Shown: positions 1 through 8,752, counted from the stretch's first letter. The stretch is 64,000 nucleotides of DNA from Streptomyces sp. NBC_01476 (GCF_036227265.1 NZ_CP109446.1:1463501-1527500); one strand, 5' to 3'. Made by a program: numbers and translations. The notes: a model not told the origin generated them from the letters alone.

Positions 1-1
1 C

Positions 2-241
2 TGCACCACGGGCAAGTTCCACGATCCGACCTATGTCTGCTGGCACTCCCACGTCACCGGGCTGCTGACCTTGACACACCCCGAGGACCCCGGCTTCGAC
101 GCCGCCGCCACCGCGCACATCCTGCTGGCCGCCTTCGACGGCGACCTCGTACAACTGCTGGCACCCGACGGCGACCCGCGGCGTCTGGCCGCGGCGGTCG
201 GCGCCCTGGCCGCGGCCGCCACCCGCCCCACGCACGGCTGA
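2..241 (+). CDS. C-terminal fragment of a probable TetR-family regulator (5' end outside window)
   Basis: An open frame enters from the left edge and stops with TGA at 239-241, giving the last 79 residues of a protein. It has no start here. The visible part is alpha-helical in character and alanine/leucine rich (for example AHILLAAFDGDLVQLL), which resembles the C-terminal ligand-binding and dimerisation helices of TetR/AcrR regulators. No DNA-binding domain is in view, so the family call is an inference from composition. It converges on the helicase gene, with a hairpin between the two. Confidence 0.4.
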   Translation, partial: CTTGKFHDPTYVCWHSHVTGLLTLTHPEDPGFDAAATAHILLAAFDGDLVQLLAPDGDPRRLAAAVGALAAAATRPTHG

Positions 242-285
242 GTCCTGCCCCCCCTGAACCTCTGAACCCCTGACCCAGTCGGCCT

Positions 286-314
286 GGGCCCGCACCGCCG
301 CACGGCGCGGGCCC
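286..314. terminator. Convergent intergenic hairpin
   Basis: GGGCCCGC (286-293) pairs with GCGGGCCC (307-314) across a 13-nt loop. It lies between two convergent genes, so it could terminate both. There is no T-tract, as is common in Streptomyces. Confidence 0.5.
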
Positions 315-321
315 GGAAGCC

Positions 322-3147
322 TCAGCCCACCGAGGAGTACGCCACCACTCCGCGCAGCAGCGCGTCCACCGCACGGCGCGAGTTCCGCCGCACCGGGCTG
401 TTCTCCGGCGCCGCGTTGCCGATCTGGCCCAGGACGTCGATCAGTTGCTTGCACCACCGTACGAAGTCACCGGCCGGCATGTCGGCGTCGGAGAGCACCG
501 AGTCGAGGCCGTGCCCGGACGCCCAACGGTAGGCGGCCCAGGCGAAGCCCAGGTCCGGCTCCCGCTGGCCGACACCCTCGGTCTGGCTGATCCCGCGGTC
601 CTCCTCCAGGGCGTCGAGCCGGCCCCAGATCCTCACCATCTCCGCCAGCGCGGCTTTCGCGTTGCCGGTGGGCAGCTTCGGCGACACCGCGTCGTCGGAC
701 TGCCGGGACTCGAAGACAAGTGCCGAGGCGCAGGCGGCCAGTTCGGCCGGGCCGAGACCGTCCCACACCCCGTCGCGCAGGCATTCGCTGGCCAGCAGGT
801 CGAGTTCGCCGTAGAGCCGGGCGAGCCTGCGGCCCTCCGGGGTGACCTTGTCGCCCTCCAGGTAGCCCAGTTCGGTGAGCACCGAGCAGACCCGGTCGAA
901 GGTGCGCGCGATGGTGTTGGTGCGGCCTTCGATCCGGCGTTCCAGCTGCCGGGTGTCGCGGCGCAGCCGGTGGTAGCGCTCGGCCCAGCGGGCGTGGTCC
1001 TCACGCTCGTCGCAGCCGTGGCAGGGGTGGGCCCTGATCTCCGAGCGGAGCCGGGCGATCTCGGTGTCGTCGGCCGCGGCCGAGCGCTCCTTGCGGTGCC
1101 GGGAGGGCCCCGACCAGCCGGCCGTGCCGGCCTTACTGCGCATCGCGGAGGCCAGATCCCGGCGGGACTGCGGGCTGCGCGGGTTGAAGGTCTTGGGGAT
1201 GCGCATCCGGTCCAGCGCCTCCACCGGCACCGGGAAGTCTATCTGCGCCAGCCGCTTGACCTGCCGCTCGGCGGTGAGCACCAGCGGCCGGGGACCGTCG
1301 TGGTACTCCTCGCCGTACCGGCCGCCGCTCGCCCGCCCGGCCGGAAGTCCGGGCTCGAGCACCAGCGCCAGGCCCGCGTACTTGCCGGCCGGCACATGGA
1401 TGATGTCGCCGGGCTTGAGCTTCTCCAGCGCCTCGGAGGCCGCCGCCCGGCGCAGCGTCGCGCCCCGCCGGGAGAGTTCGGCCTCGCGGTCCTTCAGCTC
1501 ACGGCGCAGCCGCATGTACGCGTCGAAGTCGCCGAGGTGGCAGGTCATCGAGCCCTTGTAGCCGTCGAGCCCCTCCTCGTTGCGCTGCACCTGCTTGGAG
1601 ATGCCGACAACGCTGCGGTCCGCCTGGAACTGCGCGAAGGACGTCTCCAGCAGTTCGCGGGAGCGGTGCCGTCCGAACTGGCCGACCAGGTTGACCGCCA
1701 TGTTGTACGACGGCTTGAAGGACGACCGCAGCGGATACGTACGGGTGCCGGCCAGTCCCGCGACGGCGCCCGGGTCGAAGCCGCGCTGCCAGAGCACCAC
1801 CGCGTGCCCCTCGACGTCGATGCCGCGGCGGCCGGCGCGGCCGGTGAGCTGGGTGTACTCGCCGGGGGTGATGTCGGCGTGGGTCTCGCCGTTCCACTTG
1901 ACGAGCTTCTCCAGGATCACCGTGCGCGCCGGCATGTTGATGCCGAGCGCCAGCGTCTCGGTGGCGAAGACCGCCTTGACCAGGCCCTGGACGAAGAGTT
2001 CCTCGACGACTTCCTTGAACGTCGGCAGCATGCCCGCGTGGTGGGCGGCGATACCGCGCTCCAGGCCCTCCAGCCACTCGAAGTAGCCGAGTACGTGCAG
2101 GTCCTCGTCGGGGATGGCGCGGGTGCGCTCCTCCACGATGGCCCGCACCCTGGCGCGGCCCTCGTCGTTGTTGAGCCGCAGCCCGGCGTAGAGGCACTGC
2201 TGGACGGCCGCCTCGCAGCCGGCCCGGCTGAAGATGAAGGTGATCGCCGGCAGCAGTCCCTCGGAGTCGAGGCGGTCGATCACCTCGGCGCGGCTGGGTG
2301 TCCACATCCGGCTGCGGGCCCGGCGCTCACGCTCGCGGTCGGCCTCCCGGCCGCGCTTGGCCCGCGGGTGGAAGGTCCGCTGGTTCTCCTCGCGGGCCAG
2401 TCGCAGCAGGTCGGCGTTGACCTCGCGGCGGCCGGCCTGCTGACCGGCACCGCCGGCCTTCTCCTCGAAGAGGTCGTACATCCGGCGGCCGGCCATCACG
2501 TGCTGCCACAGCGGCACCGGCCGGTGCTCGGAGACGATCACCTTGGTGTCACCGCGCACCGTGTCCAGCCAGTCGCCGAACTCCTCGGCGTTGGAGACGG
2601 TCGCGGAGAGCGAGACCAGGGTCACCGACGGTGGCAGGTGGATGATCACCTCTTCCCAGACCGCGCCGCGGAAGCGGTCGGAGAGGTAGTGCACCTCGTC
2701 CATCACCACATAGCCGAGGCCCTCCAGTGCCGGGGAGTTCGCGTACAGCATGTTCCGCAGCACTTCGGTGGTCATGACGATCACCGGGGCGTCACCGTTG
2801 ACACTGTTGTCGCCGGTGAGCAGGCCGACCTTGTCGGCGCCGTAGCGCTTGGCGAGGTCGTTGTACTTCTGGTTGGAGAGCGCCTTGATGGGCGTGGTGT
2901 AGAAGCATTTGCGGCCCTCGGCGAGGGCCAGGTGGACGGCGAACTCGCCGACGATCGTCTTGCCCGACCCGGTGGGCGCGGCGACCAGAACCCCGCTGCC
3001 CGCCTCAAGTGCCTGGCAGGCCTCTATCTGGAAGGGGTCGAGGCCGAACTCGTACAGCTCGCGGAACTGGGCGAGTGCGGTGGCGTTCTCGGCGGCGCGG
3101 CGCCGGCTGGCCGCATAGCGCTCGGCTGGTGACATCTCTTCGGTCAT
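322..3147 (-). CDS. helY: DEAD/DEAH-box RNA helicase, Ski2/Mtr4-like (HelY)
   Basis: The protein has 941 aa and is a superfamily 2 ATP-dependent helicase of the Ski2/Mtr4 type, presumed to act in RNA processing or turnover. Walker A APTGSGKT is at about residues 57-64, the Walker B/DEVH box at 150-153, and motif III SAT near 181-183. The helicase C-terminal domain with LTGRAGRRGID follows, then a C-terminal domain carrying a CHGC cysteine pair. I chose the ATG at 3147 (MTEEMSPAER) because the longer open frame upstream is non-conserved low-complexity sequence and the length then fits mycobacterial HelY (about 900 aa). It is the last gene of a minus-strand run (pafB, pafC, tatA, tatC, dagK-like, helY), the order known from mycobacteria, with dagK added. 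A -10-like TAGGCT lies 10 nt before the start. Confidence 0.93.
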   Translation of the reverse strand: MTEEMSPAERYAASRRRAAENATALAQFRELYEFGLDPFQIEACQALEAGSGVLVAAPTGSGKTIVGEFAVHLALAEGRKCFYTTPIKALSNQKYNDLAKRYGADKVGLLTGDNSVNGDAPVIVMTTEVLRNMLYANSPALEGLGYVVMDEVHYLSDRFRGAVWEEVIIHLPPSVTLVSLSATVSNAEEFGDWLDTVRGDTKVIVSEHRPVPLWQHVMAGRRMYDLFEEKAGGAGQQAGRREVNADLLRLAREENQRTFHPRAKRGREADRERERRARSRMWTPSRAEVIDRLDSEGLLPAITFIFSRAGCEAAVQQCLYAGLRLNNDEGRARVRAIVEERTRAIPDEDLHVLGYFEWLEGLERGIAAHHAGMLPTFKEVVEELFVQGLVKAVFATETLALGINMPARTVILEKLVKWNGETHADITPGEYTQLTGRAGRRGIDVEGHAVVLWQRGFDPGAVAGLAGTRTYPLRSSFKPSYNMAVNLVGQFGRHRSRELLETSFAQFQADRSVVGISKQVQRNEEGLDGYKGSMTCHLGDFDAYMRLRRELKDREAELSRRGATLRRAAASEALEKLKPGDIIHVPAGKYAGLALVLEPGLPAGRASGGRYGEEYHDGPRPLVLTAERQVKRLAQIDFPVPVEALDRMRIPKTFNPRSPQSRRDLASAMRSKAGTAGWSGPSRHRKERSAAADDTEIARLRSEIRAHPCHGCDEREDHARWAERYHRLRRDTRQLERRIEGRTNTIARTFDRVCSVLTELGYLEGDKVTPEGRRLARLYGELDLLASECLRDGVWDGLGPAELAACASALVFESRQSDDAVSPKLPTGNAKAALAEMVRIWGRLDALEEDRGISQTEGVGQREPDLGFAWAAYRWASGHGLDSVLSDADMPAGDFVRWCKQLIDVLGQIGNAAPENSPVRRNSRRAVDALLRGVVAYSSVG

Positions 3148-3157
3148 CTCGTCAATG

Positions 3158-3163
3158 AGCCTA
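3158..3163 (-). promoter_or_regulatory. Putative -10 element (TAGGCT) for helY
   Basis: On the minus strand TAGGCT ends 10 nt before the helY ATG, implying a leader of only a few nucleotides. No clear -35 is seen. Tentative. Confidence 0.3.
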
Positions 3164-3241
3164 CCTGCCACCACCGACACGGCGCGTGATCTTTGTCTCG
3201 CCGGCCGGCGCCTGCCCCGGGCGGCGCGGCCCGGGCCCGGC

Positions 3242-4129
3242 TCAGACCAGCAGCCGCAGCGCCCGGGGCACCGTCCGGGCGGCCAGCGGCAGCGGCCCGA
3301 CCCGCTCGCCGTCCGCGTAGCCGGTGATGCCGTCGGCGGCCAGACCGACCCGGGCGGCACGGTGCACGGTCACCACCGGGTGGCTGGGGTGGGTGCCCCG
3401 GTAGACCCGCGGGAAGACCCGCAGCAGGGTGGTGCGGCTGCACGGCCCGACCACGCATACGTCGAAGAGCCCGTCGTCCATCCGGGCGTCCGCGCAGATC
3501 CGCATGCCGCCGCCGTAGGAGGTGCCGTTGCCGACCGCGATCAAGGTGGCCTCGATCTCCCGCTCGGGTGCGTCGTCGAGCCGGAGCCGGTAGGGGATCG
3601 GGCGCAGCGCGGCCAGCTCGGCGAGCATCGCCAGGTCGTAGCGGAACCGGCCGGCCGGCCACCGCATCCGGTTGCCGCGGTCGTTGACCCGGGAGTCGAA
3701 GCCGGAGGCGAGCACCGTGCCGAACCAGCGCTCCCCGGTCCTGCCCAGGTCCACCTCCCGGGTGCGGCCCTCCCGCAGCGCCGCCGCTATCGCGGCACCG
3801 GACGCCGCGGGGTTACGGACCGGCAGGCCGGTGGCCCGGGCGAAGTCGTTGCCGCTGCCGACCGCGACCACGCCGAAGGGGATACCGGTGCCGGCCACCG
3901 CCTGGAGGGCCAGTGAGACCATGCCGTCGCCGCCGACCGCGACCAGTGCGCCGGTGCCGCCGGCCACCGCCTGCCGGGCCCGGGCCAGCGCGTCGGCGGC
4001 GTCCTGACCGACGACGGTACGGACCTGGTGGCCGGCCTCCCGCAGCGCGTGGGCGGCCGGGCGGGCCGCGTGCGCGCCACGGCCACGGCCCGCGGTGGGA
4101 TTGACGAAGAGGGTGATCTCGCTGGTCAC
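3242..4129 (-). CDS. Diacylglycerol kinase / sphingosine kinase-like lipid kinase
   Basis: The protein has 295 aa and is a soluble DagK-type kinase (DAGK_cat fold), predicted to phosphorylate diacylglycerol or a related lipid using ATP. The family hallmarks are visible: N-terminal NPTAGRG (10-16), the nucleotide-binding GGDGMV (66-71) and GSGNDFAR (91-98). The C-terminal half has the beta-sandwich features of the family, including a GNGTSYGGGM segment and a DG(L)FDVC motif. The start is GTG at 4129, immediately preceded by a -10-like TAGGGT with a 6-nt gap, which suggests leaderless translation. It sits between tatC and helY on the same strand, 94 nt before helY. The exact lipid substrate cannot be read from sequence. 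Confidence 0.88.
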   Translation of the reverse strand: MTSEITLFVNPTAGRGRGAHAARPAAHALREAGHQVRTVVGQDAADALARARQAVAGGTGALVAVGGDGMVSLALQAVAGTGIPFGVVAVGSGNDFARATGLPVRNPAASGAAIAAALREGRTREVDLGRTGERWFGTVLASGFDSRVNDRGNRMRWPAGRFRYDLAMLAELAALRPIPYRLRLDDAPEREIEATLIAVGNGTSYGGGMRICADARMDDGLFDVCVVGPCSRTTLLRVFPRVYRGTHPSHPVVTVHRAARVGLAADGITGYADGERVGPLPLAARTVPRALRLLV

Positions 4130-4135
4130 GGGCGG

Positions 4136-4141
4136 ACCCTA
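4136..4141 (-). promoter_or_regulatory. -10 element TAGGGT, leaderless start of lipid-kinase gene
   Basis: TAGGGT on the minus strand is followed by 6 nt and then the GTG start codon, the spacing expected if transcription begins at the start codon itself. There is no Shine-Dalgarno sequence and no convincing -35. Confidence 0.45.
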
Positions 4142-4217
4142 CCCCGGGAAGGGCCGATCAGGGGAGATCACGGGAGGTCAGCGGGGGCCGGACCACCGCG
4201 GACCGCACCCGGTGCGG

Positions 4218-5144
4218 TCAGGTCGCGTCGTCGTAGCCGTCGTCGCCGCGGCGGCCCGGCTCCTCGAACGGCTGGCTCGACACCTGCTCCGGGATGTGGT
4301 TGAGCGACGACGCCTCGTCGGGGTCGAGGGCGAAGTCCGGGTCGGCGGCGCGGCGGCGCAGCCGGCGCCGGTCGTTGAAGAAGCAGATGCCCATCGCCAC
4401 GAAGTACAAGAAGACGATCGGTGCTGCCAGCAGGCACATGGTGAGCGGGTCGCCGGTGGGCGTGGCGACCGCGGCGAAGACGGTGATGCCGATCACCATG
4501 CCGCGCCACCAGCCGAGCATCCGGCGGCCGGTGACCAGGCCGGTGAAGTTCAGCAGCACCAGGACCAGCGGCAGTTCGAAGGCCATGCCGAAGACGATGA
4601 CCAGCCGGACGATGAGGTCGAGGAAGTCATCGAGCGGCAGCAGGTTGGTGGCGTCCTCCGGCACGAAGCCGATCATGATCCGGGCGGTCTGCGGCAGGAT
4701 CTCGTAGGCGAGCAGCGCACCGGCGAAGAAGAGCGGCACCCCGGCGCCGACGAAGCCGAGCGTGTAGCGCTTCTCGTTCTTGTGCAGACCGGGCGCGAGG
4801 AACGCCCACAGCTGGTAGAGCCAGATCGGTGAGGCCGCGACGACACCGGCCATCAGCGAGACCTTCAGGGCGATGGAGAAACCGCCGAGCAGACCGTTGA
4901 CGGTCATCGCCGCACAGGGCTGACCGTTCTTCTGGGTGATCGCGCCGTGCTCGCAGCCGACCGACTTCAGAATCGGACTCTGGAAGAAGTGGATGATGTC
5001 CTTGTAGAAGAACGCCGCCACGACGGTGACCACGATGATCGCCAGGACCGACTTGAAGAGCCTGTTGCGCAGTTCACGCAGGTGCTCCGCGAGAGGCATT
5101 CGCCCCTCGGGGTCCCTGGTCTCCTTGCGGGCAGTCTTGAGCAC
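4218..5144 (-). CDS. tatC: Sec-independent protein translocase TatC
   Basis: The protein has 308 aa and is a polytopic membrane protein of the twin-arginine translocase, the receptor subunit that binds twin-arginine signal peptides and exports folded proteins. It has the typical short cytoplasmic N-terminus with the conserved MPLAEHLRELRNRL segment (about 16-29), then six predicted transmembrane segments, with conserved FFYKDIIHFF and FVGAGVPLFFAGA regions. An acidic, Arg-rich cytoplasmic tail of about 50 residues follows, longer than in E. coli (258 aa) but usual for actinomycetes. The start is GTG at 5144. It lies 108 nt downstream of tatA on the same strand, so the two are probably co-transcribed. 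Confidence 0.97.
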   Translation of the reverse strand: MLKTARKETRDPEGRMPLAEHLRELRNRLFKSVLAIIVVTVVAAFFYKDIIHFFQSPILKSVGCEHGAITQKNGQPCAAMTVNGLLGGFSIALKVSLMAGVVAASPIWLYQLWAFLAPGLHKNEKRYTLGFVGAGVPLFFAGALLAYEILPQTARIMIGFVPEDATNLLPLDDFLDLIVRLVIVFGMAFELPLVLVLLNFTGLVTGRRMLGWWRGMVIGITVFAAVATPTGDPLTMCLLAAPIVFLYFVAMGICFFNDRRRLRRRAADPDFALDPDEASSLNHIPEQVSSQPFEEPGRRGDDGYDDAT

Positions 5145-5252
5145 CCACGTCCTCGTCTCGTGCGGCAGCCGTCAGCGGCGCGTCCGGCTTGGTCCTTCGC
5201 CTGCGGGACCGGCCGCCACAACCGGCGGTCGGCCCTGACGTACGGTCCCGGA

Positions 5253-5531
5253 TCAGGCCTGGGTCGGGGTCCGGTCGGCCGGCTCCGCGACCGGGCGGGC
5301 GCTGGCGGTGTCGCCGGGCGCGGCCTGGATGGTACGGGCGGTGGCCTGCTCCTGCGGGGTCTGCTCCGCGGCGGTGCCACCGTCGTTCTTCATCGCCTTG
5401 GCCTCGCTCTTGAGGATGCGGGCGGACTTGCCGAGCGAACGCGCCATGTCCGGCAGCCGCTTGGCGCCGAAGAGGACGACGACCACGAGGACGATGACGA
5501 GGAGTTCCCAGGGCTTCAGATTGCCGAGCAT
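5253..5531 (-). CDS. tatA: Sec-independent protein translocase subunit TatA
   Basis: The protein has 92 aa. It has one N-terminal transmembrane helix (about 8-24, [14 protein letters not shown]), the FG hinge, and the amphipathic helix [17 protein letters not shown] that defines TatA/E proteins. A polar, Gln/Ala-rich disordered tail follows. TatA polymerises to form the protein-conducting element of the Tat system. The ATG at 5531 lies just before the hydrophobic helix, so no longer start is needed. It precedes tatC on the same strand. The 239 bp upstream hold no gene and probably carry the tat promoter. Confidence 0.96.
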   Translation of the reverse strand: MLGNLKPWELLVIVLVVVVLFGAKRLPDMARSLGKSARILKSEAKAMKNDGGTAAEQTPQEQATARTIQAAPGDTASARPVAEPADRTPTQA

Positions 5532-5770
5532 ATGAGGTCTACCTTCTCACCGGGGCGGTGTGGTCCTTGCGACTTCGATCACCCGGCGTTCGGACAAGGG
5601 TCCGGCCGCCGTGCAGCAGCGATCGTAGCGTGCACCGGTGAACAGCGGGGAATGCCCCGGAATCCACCTGGCAGCGACCCTCCCCGGAGGATTCGGCTCG
5701 GCATCACCCAGCCGCGCTCCACGGGGGCCGCCCGGCCAGCGTACCCTCCTCCTGCGCCGGTACGGCAGGC

Positions 5771-5974
5771 TCAGCGGCGCGAGATCTCTCCGGCCCGCTC
5801 GGCCACCGGCTCCGCGGCCCGCCGCAGCCGCTCGCTCGCCCGGGTCAGCGCCTCGGTGCCGGCGGCGACCTGACGGGCCAGTTCCTGGACGGCGAGGAAG
5901 ACCCGCACGGCGAGCACACCCAGCACCGCGAGGCCCGCGGCCGACAGGCCGACGCAGAGAAATAGCCACCACAT
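5771..5974 (-). CDS. Small single-pass membrane protein of unknown function
   Basis: The protein has 67 aa. The first ~28 residues (WWLFLCVGLSAAGLAVLGV) form one transmembrane segment. The rest is a charged Ala/Arg/Glu-rich helix (ELARQVAAGTEALTRASERL) that could form a coiled coil, ending in ISRR. I recognise no family beyond similarity in layout to short membrane-anchored helical proteins found in actinomycetes. It lies between the zinc-ribbon gene and tatA on the same strand. There is no Shine-Dalgarno. A TAGGCT -10-like hexamer ends 8 nt before the ATG, so it may be leaderless. Confidence 0.6.
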   Translation of the reverse strand: MWWLFLCVGLSAAGLAVLGVLAVRVFLAVQELARQVAAGTEALTRASERLRRAAEPVAERAGEISRR

Positions 5975-5982
5975 GGCCTGCG

Positions 5983-5988
5983 AGCCTA
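5983..5988 (-). promoter_or_regulatory. Putative -10 element for the 67-aa membrane protein
   Basis: TAGGCT on the minus strand lies 8 nt upstream of the ATG at 5974, compatible with leaderless initiation. It is based on the -10 hexamer and spacing alone. Confidence 0.3.
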
Positions 5989-5992
5989 CCGG

Positions 5993-6247
5993 TCAGTGGG
6001 CGTGCAGCCGCATAGTGCGGACGCCGCCGGTGGTGAGGAGTTCCACGATCCGTTCGCCCGCCGGTTTGCGGACCGCCTGCCCGCACTCGGGGCAGGTGAA
6101 GGAGTAGAAGGTGGTGCGGGCCGAGCCGCCGATCGCCAGCCGCAGCGCGCCCGCGCCCAGTTCGAAGCTCTCCCGGCAGTGCGGGCAGCCGGCCCGGAAG
6201 AGCACCTGGCCGGGCGCGGGTGGCGGGCAGGCGGTGGCGGCGGTCAT
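5993..6247 (-). CDS. Small zinc-ribbon protein
   Basis: The protein has 84 aa. Two CxxC pairs, CPHC near residue 21 and CPEC near residue 52, form a probable zinc ribbon. Between them are hydrophobic beta-strand-like segments, including TTFYSFTCPEC. The ATG at 6247 is 10 nt after the pafC stop codon on the same strand, so it is almost certainly translated from the pafBC transcript. The function is unknown. A nucleic-acid or protein-binding adaptor role is only a guess from the fold. Confidence 0.7.
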   Translation of the reverse strand: MTAATACPPPAPGQVLFRAGCPHCRESFELGAGALRLAIGGSARTTFYSFTCPECGQAVRKPAGERIVELLTTGGVRTMRLHAH

Positions 6248-6257
6248 CGGTAGTACC

Positions 6258-7214
6258 TCACTCCCCGTAGGCGGCCAGGGCCTGTACGGCCGCGTCGCGC
6301 GCGTCACCGGCCAGTTCGGCGGGCGACACGATCCGGCCGTCGCGGCCCAGCCGCAGCGCGAGCCGCCGCAGTGAGCCGGGGTCGGGGGTGCGCAGCGTGA
6401 TCCGCAGGCCGCCGTCGGGCAGTTCCTCGGCGCTGTCGTGCGGATAGTACTCGGCGACCCAGCGGCCCCCAGGGCCGACCTCGATGACCACTTCCGGGTC
6501 GTCGCCGGCCGGCTGCACCAGGCCCTGGGAGAGGTCACGCGGTTCGAGCCGGGGCGGGTCGGCGGGTTCGTCGAGGAGCTTGATCTCGGCGACCCGGTCC
6601 AGCCGGAAGGTCCTGCGGTCCTCCGACAGCCGGCACCATCCCTCGAAGTAGGTGTGGCCGACGGCGAAGAGGCGGATCGGGTCGACCTTCCGCTCGGTGA
6701 GGGTGTCGCGGGCAGGCGAGTAGTAGCGCATCCACAGCAGCCGGCGTTCGGTGATCGCCCGGTCGACGGTGGCGAAGACACTGCCCTCGGACTCGAAGGT
6801 GACCGAGAGCTGGTCGCTGGCGCCGGCCGCCTCGCCGGCCGCGGTCTCCAGCTTGGCGCCTGCCCGCAGCAGCGCCTGCCGGTCGCGGTCCCGCAGCCCC
6901 GGCAGGTTCGCCACCGCGCGGGCGGCCACCAGCAGGGCGGTGGCCTCGTCGGCGGCCAGCCGCAGGGGCTGCGCCACGTCGTCGGCGGTGCCGGGGTTGT
7001 GCCACCAGATGCGTTCGCCGTCGGTGTCGATGTCCAGCAGGTCGCCGCCGCGGAAGCTGGTCCCGCACAGCGGCAGCACATTGAGGTCGCCGATCAGCTC
7101 GGCCTCGGTGACCCCGAAGGCCTGCGCCACCTCACTGACCCGGGCGCCGGGCCGCTCCCGCAGATACGTCACCAGGGACAGCATCCGCCGGGTCTGGTCG
7201 ATCGCGTTGCTCAC
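6258..7214 (-). CDS. pafC: WYL-domain transcriptional activator PafC
   Basis: The protein has 318 aa: an N-terminal winged helix-turn-helix (about 1-70, with VSEVAQAFGVTEAELIGDL), then a WYL domain (sensor-type SH3-like fold) and a WCX extension. It is the second of two tandem WYL genes. In mycobacteria PafB and PafC form a complex that activates the RecA/LexA-independent DNA-damage response and is encoded next to pafA, which supports the name. The start is a GTG at 7214, 23 nt after the pafB stop, with GAGGAG upstream. No ATG fits the conserved N-terminus. Confidence 0.85.
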   Translation of the reverse strand: MSNAIDQTRRMLSLVTYLRERPGARVSEVAQAFGVTEAELIGDLNVLPLCGTSFRGGDLLDIDTDGERIWWHNPGTADDVAQPLRLAADEATALLVAARAVANLPGLRDRDRQALLRAGAKLETAAGEAAGASDQLSVTFESEGSVFATVDRAITERRLLWMRYYSPARDTLTERKVDPIRLFAVGHTYFEGWCRLSEDRRTFRLDRVAEIKLLDEPADPPRLEPRDLSQGLVQPAGDDPEVVIEVGPGGRWVAEYYPHDSAEELPDGGLRITLRTPDPGSLRRLALRLGRDGRIVSPAELAGDARDAAVQALAAYGE

Positions 7215-7237
7215 AGCCCCGCCCCACTCCTCACTCG

Positions 7238-8176
7238 TCAGCCCTTCGCCACCGCGCGCAGCCGTTCCAGGACCTCGGCGCGCAGTTCCTCGGGGGCCAG
7301 GACGACCACGTCCGGGCCGAATTCGGCGAGCCAGGCGTCGAGGCCGTGGCCGTAGGGGATCTCCAGTTCGTCCCAGTCGGCGTCGACCGGGGTGGTGGTG
7401 ACCGCGCGGGAGCGCAAGGGGTAGCCGCTGTCCCGGCGCAGCCGGATCCGGGCGGTGGCGGTGGCGCCTTCGCCCGCCCAGCTGGCGACGGTCGCCCGGA
7501 CGTCCACGTGGTCGGGGACCTCGACGGTGAAGGCGCCGCGGGTCCGGACCTTGCCGCTGATCCGGGAGAGCCGGAAGACCCGGACGGCGCCGCGGTCGCG
7601 GTCGTGTCCCGCGACGTACCAGTGGCCGCGCCAGCACTCCAGCGCCCAGGGCTCGACCACCCGCGGCTCGGGCCGTACCGCGTTGGCCTTGCGGTAGTCG
7701 AAGGCGACCGCGCGCCGCTCGCGGGCGGCGAGCATCAGTGCCTCGAAGGCCGGTTCGGGGGCGGGGATACGCGGTTCGAGCACGCTGCTGGTGGCCTCGT
7801 ACGGTACGCCGGCCGCGCGCAGCTTCTGCAGCGCCCCGCTGGCCGCCTCGGCGAGGCGGGCCTGCTGCCAGACCTTGGCGGCCAGACCCAGCGCGGCGGC
7901 CTCCTCGGGGTCGAGGGCGATGTCCGGCAGCCGGTTGCGGTCACTGCGGGCGAGGTAGCCGAACTCGCCGTCGAGGCTCTCCACGGTGTCGATGACCAGG
8001 CCGAGTTCCCGCAGGTCGTCCTTGTCCCGCTCGAACATCCGGTTGAAGGACTCGTCCGAGGTGACCTCGTGGTACGCCTCGATGGAGGTGCGCAGCTCGC
8101 GCTTGCTGACCGGGCGCCGGGTGTTCATCAGGCACAGCGCCAGGTTCATCAGCCGCTCGGCCTTGGCAATCGCCAT
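7238..8176 (-). CDS. pafB: WYL-domain transcriptional activator PafB
   Basis: The protein has 312 aa. The N-terminal HTH (KAERLMNLALCLMNTRRPVSK and following) is typical of PafB. A WYL domain (about 140-230, with WALECWRGHWYVAGHD) and a C-terminal WCX domain follow. With PafC it is expected to activate DNA-repair genes after damage. The ATG at 8176 (MAIAKAERL) was chosen over the in-frame upstream codons, which encode a non-conserved Gly/Arg stretch. A GAAGAAGG sequence lies upstream. It is the first gene of a tight minus-strand group: pafB, pafC, zinc-ribbon protein. Confidence 0.85.
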   Translation of the reverse strand: MAIAKAERLMNLALCLMNTRRPVSKRELRTSIEAYHEVTSDESFNRMFERDKDDLRELGLVIDTVESLDGEFGYLARSDRNRLPDIALDPEEAAALGLAAKVWQQARLAEAASGALQKLRAAGVPYEATSSVLEPRIPAPEPAFEALMLAARERRAVAFDYRKANAVRPEPRVVEPWALECWRGHWYVAGHDRDRGAVRVFRLSRISGKVRTRGAFTVEVPDHVDVRATVASWAGEGATATARIRLRRDSGYPLRSRAVTTTPVDADWDELEIPYGHGLDAWLAEFGPDVVVLAPEELRAEVLERLRAVAKG

Positions 8177-8217
8177 CCCGCACCCCGCACCCTTCTTCAG
8201 CTCGCCCTCGACCGCCG

Positions 8218-8223
8218 AACCTA
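8218..8223 (-). promoter_or_regulatory. Putative -10 element for pafB
   Basis: TAGGTT on the minus strand lies about 41 nt before the pafB ATG, in the 155-bp gap after the FKBP gene. No strong -35 was seen. Confidence 0.25.
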
Positions 8224-8331
8224 CCGCTATCGGCGGCCCGGCCCCAAGCCGAGGGCCCCGCCGCACAGCGGGGCCCCCGGATGCGGCGAGCGGGTCCGAG
8301 CGCCGAGCGCCCGCAGGCGCGCGAACACGGA

Positions 8332-8703
8332 CTAGACGGCGACCAGGTCGCAGACGAAGATCAGCGTCTCGCCCGGCTTGATCGCACCGCCGGCGCCGCG
8401 GTCGCCGTAGGCGAGGTGGGCGGGGATGGTCAGCTGGCGGCGCCCGCCGACCTTCATGCCCTGCACGCCCTGGTCCCAGCCGGCGATGACCTGGCCGACG
8501 CCGAGCTGGAACTGCAGCGGGGCGCCGCGGTTCCAGCTGGCGTCGAACTCCTCGCCGGAGGAGAAGGCCACGCCGACGTAGTGGACGGAGACGGTGTCCC
8601 CCGCCTTGGCGACGGCTCCGTCGCCCTCCCAGATGTCCTTGATCTCCAGGTCGGCCGGCGGCTCGCCGCCCGGGAAGTCGATCTCGGGCTTCTCGATGCT
8701 CAC
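8332..8703 (-). CDS. FKBP-type peptidyl-prolyl cis-trans isomerase (cytoplasmic)
   Basis: The protein has 123 aa and is a single-domain FKBP that catalyses cis-trans isomerisation of X-Pro bonds in protein folding. Active-site signatures are present: VSVHYVG, a FDASW segment, the QVIAGWDQGVQGMKVGG motif and the IPAHLAYGDRGAGGAI loop. There is no signal peptide, so it acts in the cytoplasm. It is 49 nt downstream of a second, exported FKBP on the same strand. Such FKBP pairs next to pafA are usual in Streptomyces. Confidence 0.95.
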   Translation of the reverse strand: MSIEKPEIDFPGGEPPADLEIKDIWEGDGAVAKAGDTVSVHYVGVAFSSGEEFDASWNRGAPLQFQLGVGQVIAGWDQGVQGMKVGGRRQLTIPAHLAYGDRGAGGAIKPGETLIFVCDLVAV

Positions 8704-8752
8704 TTCGGTACTCCTTGTGCTGTTGCGGGCAACCTGGACAGTCTTGCAGACC

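Noticed and set aside
445..3132. An 895-codon open frame on the plus strand opposite helY
   Set aside because: It is antisense to a gene with complete helicase motifs. Long antisense frames are expected in DNA with over 90 percent G/C at third codon positions, and its translation shows no family motif or ribosome site.
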